This document shows positions 37,130 to 44,948 of a DNA stretch of 64,000 nt, one piece after another (the stretch's first letter is position 1; each line of letters begins with the position of its first letter). This DNA is from Aeromicrobium sp. 9AM (GTDB lineage: Bacteria; Actinomycetota; Actinomycetes; Propionibacteriales; Nocardioidaceae). Under the pieces are notes generated by a model. It did not search any database. It was not told the origin of the DNA and was given only the letters and a program-made list of their open reading frames with translations. Both the position numbers and the translations under genes were made by a program. The stretch is taken from the NCBI RefSeq assembly GCF_902506105.1, contig NZ_LR733304.1:124001-188000 (forward strand). Direction: 5' to 3'.

Positions 37130-37909
37130 GTGTCCGACTTGGTGACTGCTGTCCTGACGCCGTTCGACTACGTCGTCTCGGCCCCGTTGGTGGCGTGGCA
37201 CGAGATCTTCGACGGCGTGCTCGGGCTCGGTGCCGGCTGGGCGTGGGCGCTGGCGATCGTCGGGACGGCGGTGACGTTCCGCATCGTGCTGCTGCCGTTC
37301 TACCTCACGCAGCTCCGCATGCGGCGTGAGCTGCGGAAGCTCGAGCCGCAGATCAAGGCGCTGGAGCAGACGTACGGCGACGATCGCGAGAAGCTCGCAC
37401 AGGAGCAGATGAAGCTCGTGAGGGCGGCCGGGCTCAAACCGCTGATCTCCCTGATCCCGCTCTTCCTGTTGGGCCTGGTCCTGGTCGTGCTGGCCCGGAT
37501 GATCGACGCCGCGGACAAGCATGCGTCGGCGGGTGGCTCGTTCCGGCGAGGCTTCCTGACCGACGGCGACGCGTGGAGCCTCTCGCAGGCCAAGATCGCC
37601 GGAGGCAGGCTCACGGACACGCTGGTCGGCTCACAGAGCGAGACCACGGTCGTGGCCGCGGTGTTGATCGCGGTGATGTGTGTCGCGCACGTCGTCGCCC
37701 AGCGTCAGGAAGCGACCCTGCTGCCGCCGACGGTCTCGCCGATCGGCGTGGTCGAGCAGAAGCGACCGGTGATGCTCTACGTGCTGCTCGTCGTCATCGC
37801 CGCGGTCAGCCTCTTCCTGTCGATCGGCGTCCTGATCTTCTGGGCGACCTCGAAGGTGTGGACCGTGGTCCAGCAGCGGATCCTGCGCGACCGCCTGGCC
37901 TCAGGCTGA
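37130..37909 (+). CDS. YidC/Oxa1-like membrane protein
   Basis: A 259-residue polytopic protein with a first helix near residue 36 (WAWALAIVGTAVTFRIVLLP), a cytoplasmic coiled segment rich in charged residues (RRELRKLEPQIKALEQTYGD) and further helices. FRIVLLPFYLTQLRM followed by the coiled loop is the pattern of the YidC/Oxa1 insertase core. It is shorter than housekeeping YidC and is likely a paralogue. It follows purB by 18 nt, an unexpected operon position. The GTG at 37130 has a GAAGGGG site. Its end overlaps the convergent gene by 9 bp. Confidence 0.75.
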   Translation: MSDLVTAVLTPFDYVVSAPLVAWHEIFDGVLGLGAGWAWALAIVGTAVTFRIVLLPFYLTQLRMRRELRKLEPQIKALEQTYGDDREKLAQEQMKLVRAAGLKPLISLIPLFLLGLVLVVLARMIDAADKHASAGGSFRRGFLTDGDAWSLSQAKIAGGRLTDTLVGSQSETTVVAAVLIAVMCVAHVVAQRQEATLLPPTVSPIGVVEQKRPVMLYVLLVVIAAVSLFLSIGVLIFWATSKVWTVVQQRILRDRLASG

Positions 37910-38368
37910 CTCGACGTAGGCCGCGAGGTTGGCCAGCGAGGACTGCATGCCGGTGGCGTGGTCGATGGGGGAGATCCCCGTCGGTACGCCCGAGGCCGCG
38001 ATGCTGACCTCCGTGCCGGAGACCAACGGCGTGAGCTGCCAGGTCATCGTCATGGTCCCCGCGAAGGCCGGGTCGGCGGACTCGAACTCGGTCGCCTCGA
38101 CCACGCGCTCACCGTCGACCAGCTCCACGAACGTGGCCTCGACGACGTCGGAGTCGGCGGTGCTCTTGCCGGTGTCGGCGGCGGGCTCGTCGTACGTCAG
38201 CACCATCCGGTAGCCGCCGCCGACCCGCAGGTCGTACCGTTCCATCCGGGCGCTCATGCCCGCCGGCGGCAGCCACCGCAAGCGCACCTCGGGGTCGGTC
38301 AGGGCACGGTAGAGCACCTCGGCCGATGCCTGGATCGTCCGCTTCGCGGTGTCGGTGCGTCCGGTCAT
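37901..38368 (-). CDS. SRPBCC/AHSA1-family protein
   Basis: A 155-residue START-like domain protein (IQASAEVLYRALTDPEVRLRW to the C-terminal helix ATGMQSSLANLAAYVES). Such proteins bind hydrophobic ligands or act as Hsp90 co-chaperone-like proteins; no specific role can be given. Start at ATG 38368 with CATGAT six nt upstream. It lies on the opposite strand inside the purine cluster. Confidence 0.88.
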   Translation of the reverse strand: MTGRTDTAKRTIQASAEVLYRALTDPEVRLRWLPPAGMSARMERYDLRVGGGYRMVLTYDEPAADTGKSTADSDVVEATFVELVDGERVVEATEFESADPAFAGTMTMTWQLTPLVSGTEVSIAASGVPTGISPIDHATGMQSSLANLAAYVESA

Positions 38369-38425
38369 TTGCCCATCATGCGGTGGCCCGGGAGGGCACG
38401 CCGGCGGTGCCACTAGTCTGACCCT

Positions 38426-39289
38426 GTGCCACTTGAGATCCCGGGAGCCCGCCACCTGCACTCGGGCAAGGTGCGTGACCTGTACGAGGTGCAGGACGGT
38501 CACCTGCTCATGGTCGCCTCCGACCGGATCTCGGCGTACGACTTCCTGCTGACGCCGGGCATCCCCGACAAGGGCGAGATCCTCACCCGGATGTCGCTGT
38601 GGTGGTTCGACCAGCTCAGCGACCTCGTGCCCAACCACGTCGTGTCGACCTCGGTGCCCGAACGCGTACGAGGCCGGGCCCTGATCGTGGAGAAGCTCGA
38701 GATGTTCCCCGTCGAGTGCGTCGCGCGCGGCTACCTGACCGGCTCGGGCCTGAGCGACTACAACGCCACCGGCGAGGTCTGCGGCGTGCCGCTGCCGGCC
38801 GGACTCGTCGACGCCTCACGGCTGCCGGAGCCGATCTTCACGCCGGCCACGAAGGCCGACCTGGGCGAGCACGACGAGAACGTGTCGTTCGAGCAGATCA
38901 CCGAGACGATCGGCGCCGAGAGCGCGGCGGCCCTGCGCGACCTCACGCTGCGGGTCTATGCACGTGCCGAGCAGATCGCCCGCGAGCGCGGCATCATCCT
39001 GGCCGACACCAAGCTCGAGTTCGGTGCGCGACCTGACGGCACGATCGTCCTCGCGGACGAGGTCCTCACCCCCGATTCGTCCCGCTTCTGGCCGGCAGAC
39101 TCGTGGCAGCCCGGCCGGACCCAGCCGTCGTACGACAAGCAGTTCGTCCGCGACTGGATGACCTCGCCCGAGAGCGGCTGGGACCGCGCGAGCAACCGGC
39201 AGCCCCCTGCGTTGCCCGCCGAGATCGTCGAGAAGACGCGGGACCGCTACGTGCAGGCGTACGAGCAGCTGACCGGCGAGACGTTCTGA
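38426..39289 (+). CDS. purC: Phosphoribosylaminoimidazole-succinocarboxamide synthase
   Basis: A 287-residue SAICAR synthase. The motifs [30 protein letters not shown] and [16 protein letters not shown] are diagnostic, as is the DTKLEFGA segment. GTG start at 38426 lies six nt after TAGTCT (38414-38419), so the mRNA is probably leaderless. It is separated from purB by the YidC-like and SRPBCC genes. Confidence 0.97.
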   Translation: MPLEIPGARHLHSGKVRDLYEVQDGHLLMVASDRISAYDFLLTPGIPDKGEILTRMSLWWFDQLSDLVPNHVVSTSVPERVRGRALIVEKLEMFPVECVARGYLTGSGLSDYNATGEVCGVPLPAGLVDASRLPEPIFTPATKADLGEHDENVSFEQITETIGAESAAALRDLTLRVYARAEQIARERGIILADTKLEFGARPDGTIVLADEVLTPDSSRFWPADSWQPGRTQPSYDKQFVRDWMTSPESGWDRASNRQPPALPAEIVEKTRDRYVQAYEQLTGETF

Positions 39290-39290
39290 T

Positions 39291-40199
39291 TCAGCGGATC
39301 GCGTACCACGTCGCCGCTGCCGAGGCGGCGAACACCAGCACCGCCAGGGTGACCGCGAGCGCGGGGGAGACCTCACGCCGTACGCGACGCACGTGGCGGA
39401 CCTTGGCGCCGCCGACGATCTGTTCCAAGGCGTCGGCGAACGCCTCCGCCGAGTCGGGCCGGTCGGCCGGCCGGGTGGCGAGGGACGAGGCCAGGACGTG
39501 ATCGAGGTTGCGCGGCACGTCGTGCGACCCGGCAAGCGGTTCGGGCCGGCTGTCATTGGGTCGCTTGATGAGCGTGCCGGGATCGCTGACGTCGTACGGC
39601 TGGCGGCCGGAGATCAGCTCGTACGTCACCGCACCCAGGGAGTAGACGTCCGAGCGCGCGTCGACCGGCGCACCGCGGGCCTGCTCCGGCGCCATGTAGG
39701 CCGGCGTGCCGGTGGTGACCGTGACACCACTGGCTTCTGCGAGCCGCTTGGCACTCCCGAGGTCGGCGACCAGCACGCGACCGTCCTCGGCGACCAGCAG
39801 GTTGCTGGGCTTGACGTCGCGGTGCAGCAGCCCCGCTTCGTGCAGCACCTGGACCGCACGCGCCGACTCGATGGCCAGGCGCAGGGCGTCCTCGGTGGAG
39901 CCCGGCTCGCTCACCCGGTCGGCGACGGTTCCACCGGACACGTGGTCCATGACGAAGTAGGGCCGGTCCTCGTGCGTGCCGATGTCGTGCACGCGTACGA
40001 CCCGGGGGTCCTCGATGCGGCGCAGCAGGCGAGCCTCCGCGAGGAACCGTTCGCGCACGTCAGCGTGATGGGCCCAGTTCTCCGCGAGCAGCTTGATGGC
40101 GACCGGGATCTCCAGGTCGGTGTCGAAACCACGCCACACCGTCGCGAACGCCCCGAACCCCTCGACCGCGTCGAGGCGGTAGCGTCCGATCTGTTTCAT
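39291..40199 (-). CDS. Ser/Thr protein kinase with C-terminal membrane anchor
   Basis: A 302-residue Hanks-type kinase: ATP-binding VEGFGAFATVWRG, catalytic Lys36 in VAIKLL, catalytic loop LLHRDVKPSNLL, metal-binding VADLGSAKR (DLG in place of DFG) and TPAYMAPEQARG. A single membrane segment near the C-terminus (LAVTLAVLVFAASAAATWY) ends the protein, so there is no external sensor domain. It is divergent from an ECF sigma factor 43 nt away, suggesting that it phosphorylates that factor. ATG 40199 is used; GTG 40202 is one codon earlier. Confidence 0.9.
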   Translation of the reverse strand: MKQIGRYRLDAVEGFGAFATVWRGFDTDLEIPVAIKLLAENWAHHADVRERFLAEARLLRRIEDPRVVRVHDIGTHEDRPYFVMDHVSGGTVADRVSEPGSTEDALRLAIESARAVQVLHEAGLLHRDVKPSNLLVAEDGRVLVADLGSAKRLAEASGVTVTTGTPAYMAPEQARGAPVDARSDVYSLGAVTYELISGRQPYDVSDPGTLIKRPNDSRPEPLAGSHDVPRNLDHVLASSLATRPADRPDSAEAFADALEQIVGGAKVRHVRRVRREVSPALAVTLAVLVFAASAAATWYAIR

Positions 40200-40242
40200 C
40201 ACGCATCAGTATGCGCGACAACCCGTATGTATCGTCATCGGC

Positions 40243-40791
40243 ATGGACATCGACGAGGAGCTGATCGCCCGGGCGCGCGCGGGTGACGCGTCCGCCATGG
40301 AGGAGCTGCTCACCGCCATCCGTCCGCGGGTCGTGAGCCGGTGCGCCCGGCTCCTGCCGCACACGCTCGACGCCGAGGAGGCGGCGCAGGACGCCCTGCT
40401 GTCGATCGCGACGCATCTGCGCGACTTCTCCGGCACGGGTTCGTTCATGGGCTGGGTCACCGTGATCGCGTCGAACTCGGCACGTCAGACGTACCGCACG
40501 CTGAAGCGGCGGTTCGCCGAGCGATCCGTCGACGAGATGCCGGTCAGCCCCGATCCCCGCACGACGAGCGTCATCGCGGGCAGCCGCATCGACCTGCTCG
40601 ACGCGATCGAGGCGCTGGAGCAGGCGCATCCCTCGACGGCCGAGGCGTTCGTGCTGCGCGACATCGGCTCGCTGCCGTACGACGAGATCGCCGCGCTGAC
40701 GCAGACGCCGCTCGGCACCGTCAAGGCTCGCATCCACACCGCTCGAGGCTTCGTACGAGAGAGGTTGGGCGTGCATGAAGGCAACTTCTGA
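40243..40791 (+). CDS. ECF-type RNA polymerase sigma factor
   Basis: A 182-residue sigma factor with region 2 (DAEEAAQDALLSIATHLRDF) and region 4 (LRDIGSLPYDEIAALTQTPL then GTVKARIHTARGFVRERLG). It would direct polymerase to a small regulon. No classical anti-sigma gene is adjacent; instead a Ser/Thr kinase gene is divergent and a secreted-protein gene follows. Leaderless ATG at 40243, seven nt after TATCGT. Confidence 0.9.
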   Translation: MDIDEELIARARAGDASAMEELLTAIRPRVVSRCARLLPHTLDAEEAAQDALLSIATHLRDFSGTGSFMGWVTVIASNSARQTYRTLKRRFAERSVDEMPVSPDPRTTSVIAGSRIDLLDAIEALEQAHPSTAEAFVLRDIGSLPYDEIAALTQTPLGTVKARIHTARGFVRERLGVHEGNF

Positions 40792-40857
40792 GTCGCCCTC
40801 GGCATCTCTGTCCTCGAGGTGCGCCCTGCGGTGGGCGCCAGCACGCGGGAGGCAGTC

Positions 40858-41556
40858 ATGAAGCAGCAGATAGCAGCCGGGATCCTGGCGCTCAGCATGG
40901 TCGGGGGAGTCGGCACCGGCGTCGTGGCGCACCAGCTCAAGCCGGAGTCCAACGACGAGCCGAAGGCCAAGCCCTCGGCGACCGTGACGACCAAGAAGGC
41001 CGACAAGCCCAAGTCCACCAAGACCGCCAACGCGCCGGCGGGCACCGGGGGCGGCGGCACCAAGACCTCCGAGCCGCCGCGCATGCCGCTGGCCCCAGTG
41101 GGTTCGTTGCGAGTCATTCCCGGAGCCGTGGGGCCGGTGCAGGTCGGCATGAGCAAGGCCGCCGCCTATGCGACCGGCTACTTCGACTCCGACATCTCCG
41201 TGCCTGCGTGCAACCGGGTCGACGACCTGGTCTGGCGGCAGGGCTACAACGACCAGCTCGACGTCCAGACCCGGGACGACGGCTCGGTGTCGTCGATCGG
41301 CATCCGGGGCGGTGGCCCGCGTACGCGCTCGGGCCTCGGCGTCGGCAGCACGTACGAGAGCGTCCAGGGAGTCCTCGGCGACGTGGCGCCTGAGGACGCG
41401 GGCTACGGCCAGACCGGGCTGTTCGTCAGCGAGGGCGCGGGCTGGATCGGGTTCTTGTTCAACGCCAAGCCCGATGCGGTCGCCCCGACGGACACCGTCA
41501 CCTTCGTCGAGGTGACGAGTGGCGCGAAGCCCGGCCTGATGCGCGACGGCTGCTGA
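40858..41556 (+). CDS. Predicted secreted or membrane-anchored protein
   Basis: A 232-residue protein not assigned to a named family. It has an N-terminal signal or anchor (MKQQIAAGILALSMVGGV), a Lys/Pro/Thr-rich linker (residues about 30-75) and a C-terminal globular domain with two Cys that may form a disulfide (in VPACNRVDD and the final DGC). GGGAGG five nt before ATG 40858 is a strong ribosome-binding site. It follows the sigma-factor gene by 66 nt and may be its target or regulator. Confidence 0.75.
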   Translation: MKQQIAAGILALSMVGGVGTGVVAHQLKPESNDEPKAKPSATVTTKKADKPKSTKTANAPAGTGGGGTKTSEPPRMPLAPVGSLRVIPGAVGPVQVGMSKAAAYATGYFDSDISVPACNRVDDLVWRQGYNDQLDVQTRDDGSVSSIGIRGGGPRTRSGLGVGSTYESVQGVLGDVAPEDAGYGQTGLFVSEGAGWIGFLFNAKPDAVAPTDTVTFVEVTSGAKPGLMRDGC

Positions 41557-41565
41557 GCCGCGGAA

Positions 41566-41596
41566 AGGGCGTGTCCCCCTGGTTCGGACACGCCCT
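41566..41596. terminator. Bidirectional terminator hairpin
   Basis: A perfect 11-bp stem AGGGCGTGTCC / GGACACGCCCT with a 9-nt loop lies 10 nt after the secreted-protein stop and 20 nt before the end of the convergent gene. Confidence 0.8.
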
Positions 41597-41615
41597 GCCG
41601 CAACTGGTCTTTGGG

Positions 41616-42215
41616 TCAGTTCTGTGAAGCGCTGGGACGCACCTGGTCCTCGATCGTCGTCGTACGGGCCGCGGCGACGGTGACGCTCATCCAATGGGCA
41701 CTGACGCCGTCGTCGAGGTGGACGTCGTCGTGGAACAGCAGCGTGTACTTCCCGGCCGGCAGGCCGCCGATGCGGAACGTGCCCCTGGCCGAGACGTTGA
41801 CCGCCTGCACGACGTTCTCGCCGGCAGCCGTCACGCACACGTGGGTGGCGGGGCGGGTCGTCGAGCCGTCCTGGATGACGACTCGGCCCTGGACGTGCCC
41901 GGCGACGGGCATCGTCGTGTGGTGCGTCGTGGCGCCGGCCCCGACCGTGAGGGTCGAGCAGGTGGACACGTGGGCGCCCGACTCGTCGGTCGCCTCGACC
42001 CGGCAGTCGTCGCCTGCCGTGGCGCGGACGCGGGTGAACCGGTAGCCGCCGATGTCGTCGGTGGTCGTGGTGTCGAGGCGCATACCTGCCTCACCGCGTC
42101 CGCCCTCGAACAGGACGATCGTGATGCCGACGAGCGGGTAGCCGCTCGGATCCGAGACCGTGCCCGTGATGGTGGCCGACGCGACTGGTGTGGGTCGTGC
42201 GAGCTCTGCGGTCAT
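41616..42215 (-). CDS. Carboxypeptidase-regulatory-like (Ig-like) domain protein
   Basis: A 199-residue protein made of two beta-sandwich repeats of the carboxypeptidase-regulatory-like type: ITGTVSDPSGYPLVGITIVL...DIGGYRFTRVRA, and VQGRVVIQDG...GTFRIGGLPAGKYTLLF. No signal peptide is visible at the chosen ATG 42215, which has GGGGGAAG upstream; residues 1-15 are not hydrophobic. Function unknown. It is divergent from the acyl-CoA ligase gene. Confidence 0.8.
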   Translation of the reverse strand: MTAELARPTPVASATITGTVSDPSGYPLVGITIVLFEGGRGEAGMRLDTTTTDDIGGYRFTRVRATAGDDCRVEATDESGAHVSTCSTLTVGAGATTHHTTMPVAGHVQGRVVIQDGSTTRPATHVCVTAAGENVVQAVNVSARGTFRIGGLPAGKYTLLFHDDVHLDDGVSAHWMSVTVAAARTTTIEDQVRPSASQN

Positions 42216-42271
42216 GCTTCCCCCTCATGTTGACGTTGTGGAGGGAGATGCGCGTCCGGTCGAAAAGGTTG

Positions 42272-42300
42272 CCCGGGGATCCGGATACCCCGGGTATGGT
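42272..42300 (+). promoter_or_regulatory. Palindrome and -10 box upstream of the acyl-CoA ligase gene
   Basis: CCCGGGG (42272-42278) and CCCCGGG (42288-42294) flank a 9-nt spacer directly before TATGGT (42295-42300). The placement suggests a repressor site; a TTGCCC at 42269-42274 has an unusually long 20-nt spacer to the -10 box. Confidence 0.45.
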
Positions 42301-42331
42301 GAGAGCCCCGTCACCCCCTGGAGGAGCCCAC

Positions 42332-43888
42332 GTGACCAATCTCGCCGCCTTGCTGGAGCAGTCGACCGAGAAGTATGCCGATCGTACGGCGATCGTCTTC
42401 GGGGATTCGCGGTTCACGTATGCGCAGGTCAACGGTGCTGCGAACCAGGTGGCGAACCTGCTCGTGTCCCGCGGGATCCGGCCGGGCGACAAGGTCGCGT
42501 TGTCGTGCCCCAACCTGCCGTACTTCACGATCATCTACTTCGGCATCCTCAAGGCCGGCGCGACGGTCGTGCCGCTGAACGTGCTGCTGAAGGGGCGCGA
42601 GGTGGCCTATCACCTGGCTGACTCCGACGCGAAGGCGTACTTCGCGTTCGAGGGCACGCCGGACCTGCCGATCGGGGATGCGGCCTGGGAGGGGTTCCAG
42701 GCGACGGAGTCGTGCACGGAGTTCTTCTTGATCAAGCTGGACTCCAAGCAGCCCGAGCCGATGAAGCCGCCGGAGTTCTACGGCCCGCTGGTGGCTCAGC
42801 AGCCGCCGACGTTCAGCACGGTCGAGCGCGATGACGACGACACCGCGGTGATCCTCTACACGTCGGGAACGACGGGTCAGCCCAAGGGTGCGGAGCTGCG
42901 GCATCGCAACATGCGGGACAACGCGCTGGCCAGCAAGGACCTGTTCGGCGCCGACGCGAGGCACCCGGACACGTACCTGTGCGTGCTGCCGTTGTTCCAC
43001 TCGTTCGGGCAGACGGTGATCCAGAACGGCTCGATCGCGTTCGGCGGCACGGTGGTGATGCTGCCGCGGTTCGAGGCGCAGGCGGCTTTGAAGCTGATGG
43101 CGGCCAACCGGGTGACGTTCTTCGCCGGTGTGCCGACGATGTATTGGGGGCTGCTCGGCGCGCTGGACGACACGGTGGACGTGGAGGCGTTGGCGGCGAA
43201 CCTGCGGCTCGCGGCTGCGGGCGGCTCGGCGCTGCCGGTCGACATCCACCGCCAGTTCAAGGAGCGGTTCGGGGTGACGATCCTGGAGGGCTACGGGTTG
43301 TCGGAGACGTCACCGGTGGCGTCGTTCTCCCGGTTCGGTGAGGAGCCGCGGGTCGGCTCCATCGGGGTCCCGATCCCGGGCGTGGAGATGAAGCTGATCA
43401 ACGACGACTGGTCGGACGTGCCTGACGGTCCGGACGCGGTGGGGGAGATCGCGATCAAGGGTCACAACGTCATGAAGGGCTACTACAACCGCCCGGAGGC
43501 GACGGCTGAGGCGATCCGTGACGACTGGTTCAGGTCCGGTGACCTGGCCAAGAAGGACGAGGACGGCTTCTACTACATCGTCGACCGGTCCAAGGACATG
43601 ATCATCCGCGGCGGCTTCAACGTCTATCCGCGCGAGATCGAGGAAGTCCTGATGGAGCATCCTGCGGTGTCGCTGGTCGCGGTGATCGGGGTGCCGCACG
43701 AGTCGCACGGTGAGGAGATCAAGGCTGTCGTGGTCAAGAACAAGGACCATGACGACGTCTCCGAGGATGACCTGGTCGTCTGGGGCAAGGAGCAGTTCGC
43801 CGCCTACAAGTACCCCCGTGTGGTCGAGTTCCGTGACGAGCTGCCGATGACCAGCACCGGCAAGATCCTCAAGCGCGAGCTGTCCTGA
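42332..43888 (+). CDS. Long-chain fatty-acid-CoA ligase (AMP-forming)
   Basis: A 518-residue ANL-superfamily enzyme that activates a carboxylic acid with ATP and CoA. The P-loop motif [18 protein letters not shown], motif [11 protein letters not shown], and the hinge with [20 protein letters not shown] and the catalytic Lys in [12 protein letters not shown] are present. GTG start at 42332 with GGAGGAG five nt upstream. Third codon positions are unusually G-rich (GTG, CTG, GCG) against the C-rich use (GTC, CTC, GCC) in the pur genes on either side, suggesting transfer or different expression selection. Confidence 0.93.
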   Translation: MTNLAALLEQSTEKYADRTAIVFGDSRFTYAQVNGAANQVANLLVSRGIRPGDKVALSCPNLPYFTIIYFGILKAGATVVPLNVLLKGREVAYHLADSDAKAYFAFEGTPDLPIGDAAWEGFQATESCTEFFLIKLDSKQPEPMKPPEFYGPLVAQQPPTFSTVERDDDDTAVILYTSGTTGQPKGAELRHRNMRDNALASKDLFGADARHPDTYLCVLPLFHSFGQTVIQNGSIAFGGTVVMLPRFEAQAALKLMAANRVTFFAGVPTMYWGLLGALDDTVDVEALAANLRLAAAGGSALPVDIHRQFKERFGVTILEGYGLSETSPVASFSRFGEEPRVGSIGVPIPGVEMKLINDDWSDVPDGPDAVGEIAIKGHNVMKGYYNRPEATAEAIRDDWFRSGDLAKKDEDGFYYIVDRSKDMIIRGGFNVYPREIEEVLMEHPAVSLVAVIGVPHESHGEEIKAVVVKNKDHDDVSEDDLVVWGKEQFAAYKYPRVVEFRDELPMTSTGKILKRELS

Positions 43889-43952
43889 ACGCGGTTCCTG
43901 GCACCTGCGAACCACCGATAGACTGGGGGCACCGACCACTCAAGGAGCGTCC

Positions 43953-44195
43953 GTGGCCCGCGTCATCGTCGATGTCATGCCCAAACCCGAGATTCTCGAC
44001 CCGCAGGGCAAGGCCGTCCACGGCGCCCTGCCGCGCCTCGGTTTCAACGCCGTGACCGACGTACGCCAGGGCAAGCGGTTCGAGCTCGAGGTCGACGTGG
44101 CCGACGAGGCGACGCTCGCCGAGGTGCACGCCCTCGCCGGCACCCTGCTGTCCAACCCGGTCATCGAGGACTACGCCGTCCGGGTTGATTCATGA
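43953..44195 (+). CDS. purS: Phosphoribosylformylglycinamidine synthase subunit PurS
   Basis: An 80-residue protein of the usual PurS size and text ([19 protein letters not shown], then [20 protein letters not shown]). It bridges PurQ and PurL in the FGAM synthase complex. AAGGAG lies five nt before GTG 43953, and TAGACT (43919-43924) is a possible -10 box. It overlaps purQ by 4 nt. Confidence 0.96.
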   Translation: MARVIVDVMPKPEILDPQGKAVHGALPRLGFNAVTDVRQGKRFELEVDVADEATLAEVHALAGTLLSNPVIEDYAVRVDS

Positions 44196-44863
44196 AGATA
44201 GGTGTCGTCACGTTCCCGGGGTCCCTGGACGACGTCGACGCGCAGCGCGCCGTACGCATCGCTGGCGGCGAGCCTGTTGCGCTGTGGCACGGTGACCACG
44301 ACCTCAAGCGTGTCGATGCGGTGATCCTGCCGGGCGGCTTCTCGTACGGCGACTACCTGCGCGCTGGTGCGATCGCCCGGTTCGCGCCCGTCATGACCGA
44401 GGTCATCTCGGCAGCCGAGGGCGGCATGCCGGTGCTCGGCATCTGCAACGGCTTCCAGATCCTGTGCGAGTCGCACCTGCTGCCCGGCGCCCTGATCCGC
44501 AACGACCACCGCACGTTCATCTGCCGCGACCAGACCCTCAAGGTCGAGAACGCCTCGACCGCGTGGACGTCCAACCTCGCGGTCGGCGACGAGATCGTCA
44601 TCCCGCTCAAGAACGGCGAGGGCGGGTTCGTCGCCGACGCCGACACGCTCGACCGCCTCGAGGGTGAGGGCCAGGTCGTGTTCCGCTACGTCGACGTCAA
44701 CCCCAACGGCTCGCTGCGCGACATCGCCGGCATCACCAACGAGCGCGGCAACGTCGTCGGGCTCATGCCGCACCCCGAGCACGCCGTCGAGGATCTGACC
44801 GGTCCCGGCACCGACGGTCTGGCCCTCTTCACCTCGGCGCTCGCCACCCTCACCTCCGCCTGA
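44192..44863 (+). CDS. purQ: Phosphoribosylformylglycinamidine synthase subunit PurQ
   Basis: A 223-residue class I glutamine amidotransferase. It has the nucleophile motif [16 protein letters not shown] with Cys near residue 88 and the His-Glu pair in [14 protein letters not shown]. It supplies ammonia to PurL. The ATG overlaps the purS stop. The synthetase subunit gene purL, usually next to purQ, does not follow; an ABC exporter does. Confidence 0.96.
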   Translation: MKIGVVTFPGSLDDVDAQRAVRIAGGEPVALWHGDHDLKRVDAVILPGGFSYGDYLRAGAIARFAPVMTEVISAAEGGMPVLGICNGFQILCESHLLPGALIRNDHRTFICRDQTLKVENASTAWTSNLAVGDEIVIPLKNGEGGFVADADTLDRLEGEGQVVFRYVDVNPNGSLRDIAGITNERGNVVGLMPHPEHAVEDLTGPGTDGLALFTSALATLTSA

Positions 44864-44884
44864 CCAGCGCTGCGGGACCCCGCT

Positions 44885-44940
44885 GGGAGTGACGTTCGCG
44901 TCGCGACTCGCCGTCGTGCCCCGGCGCAAACGTCACTCCC
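44885..44940. terminator. Bidirectional terminator hairpin after purQ
   Basis: A perfect 12-bp stem GGGAGTGACGTT (44885-44896) and its complement (44929-44940) with a 32-nt, GC-rich loop lies between convergent purQ and the FtsX-type gene. Confidence 0.75.
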
Positions 44941-44948
44941 GGCGAGGC

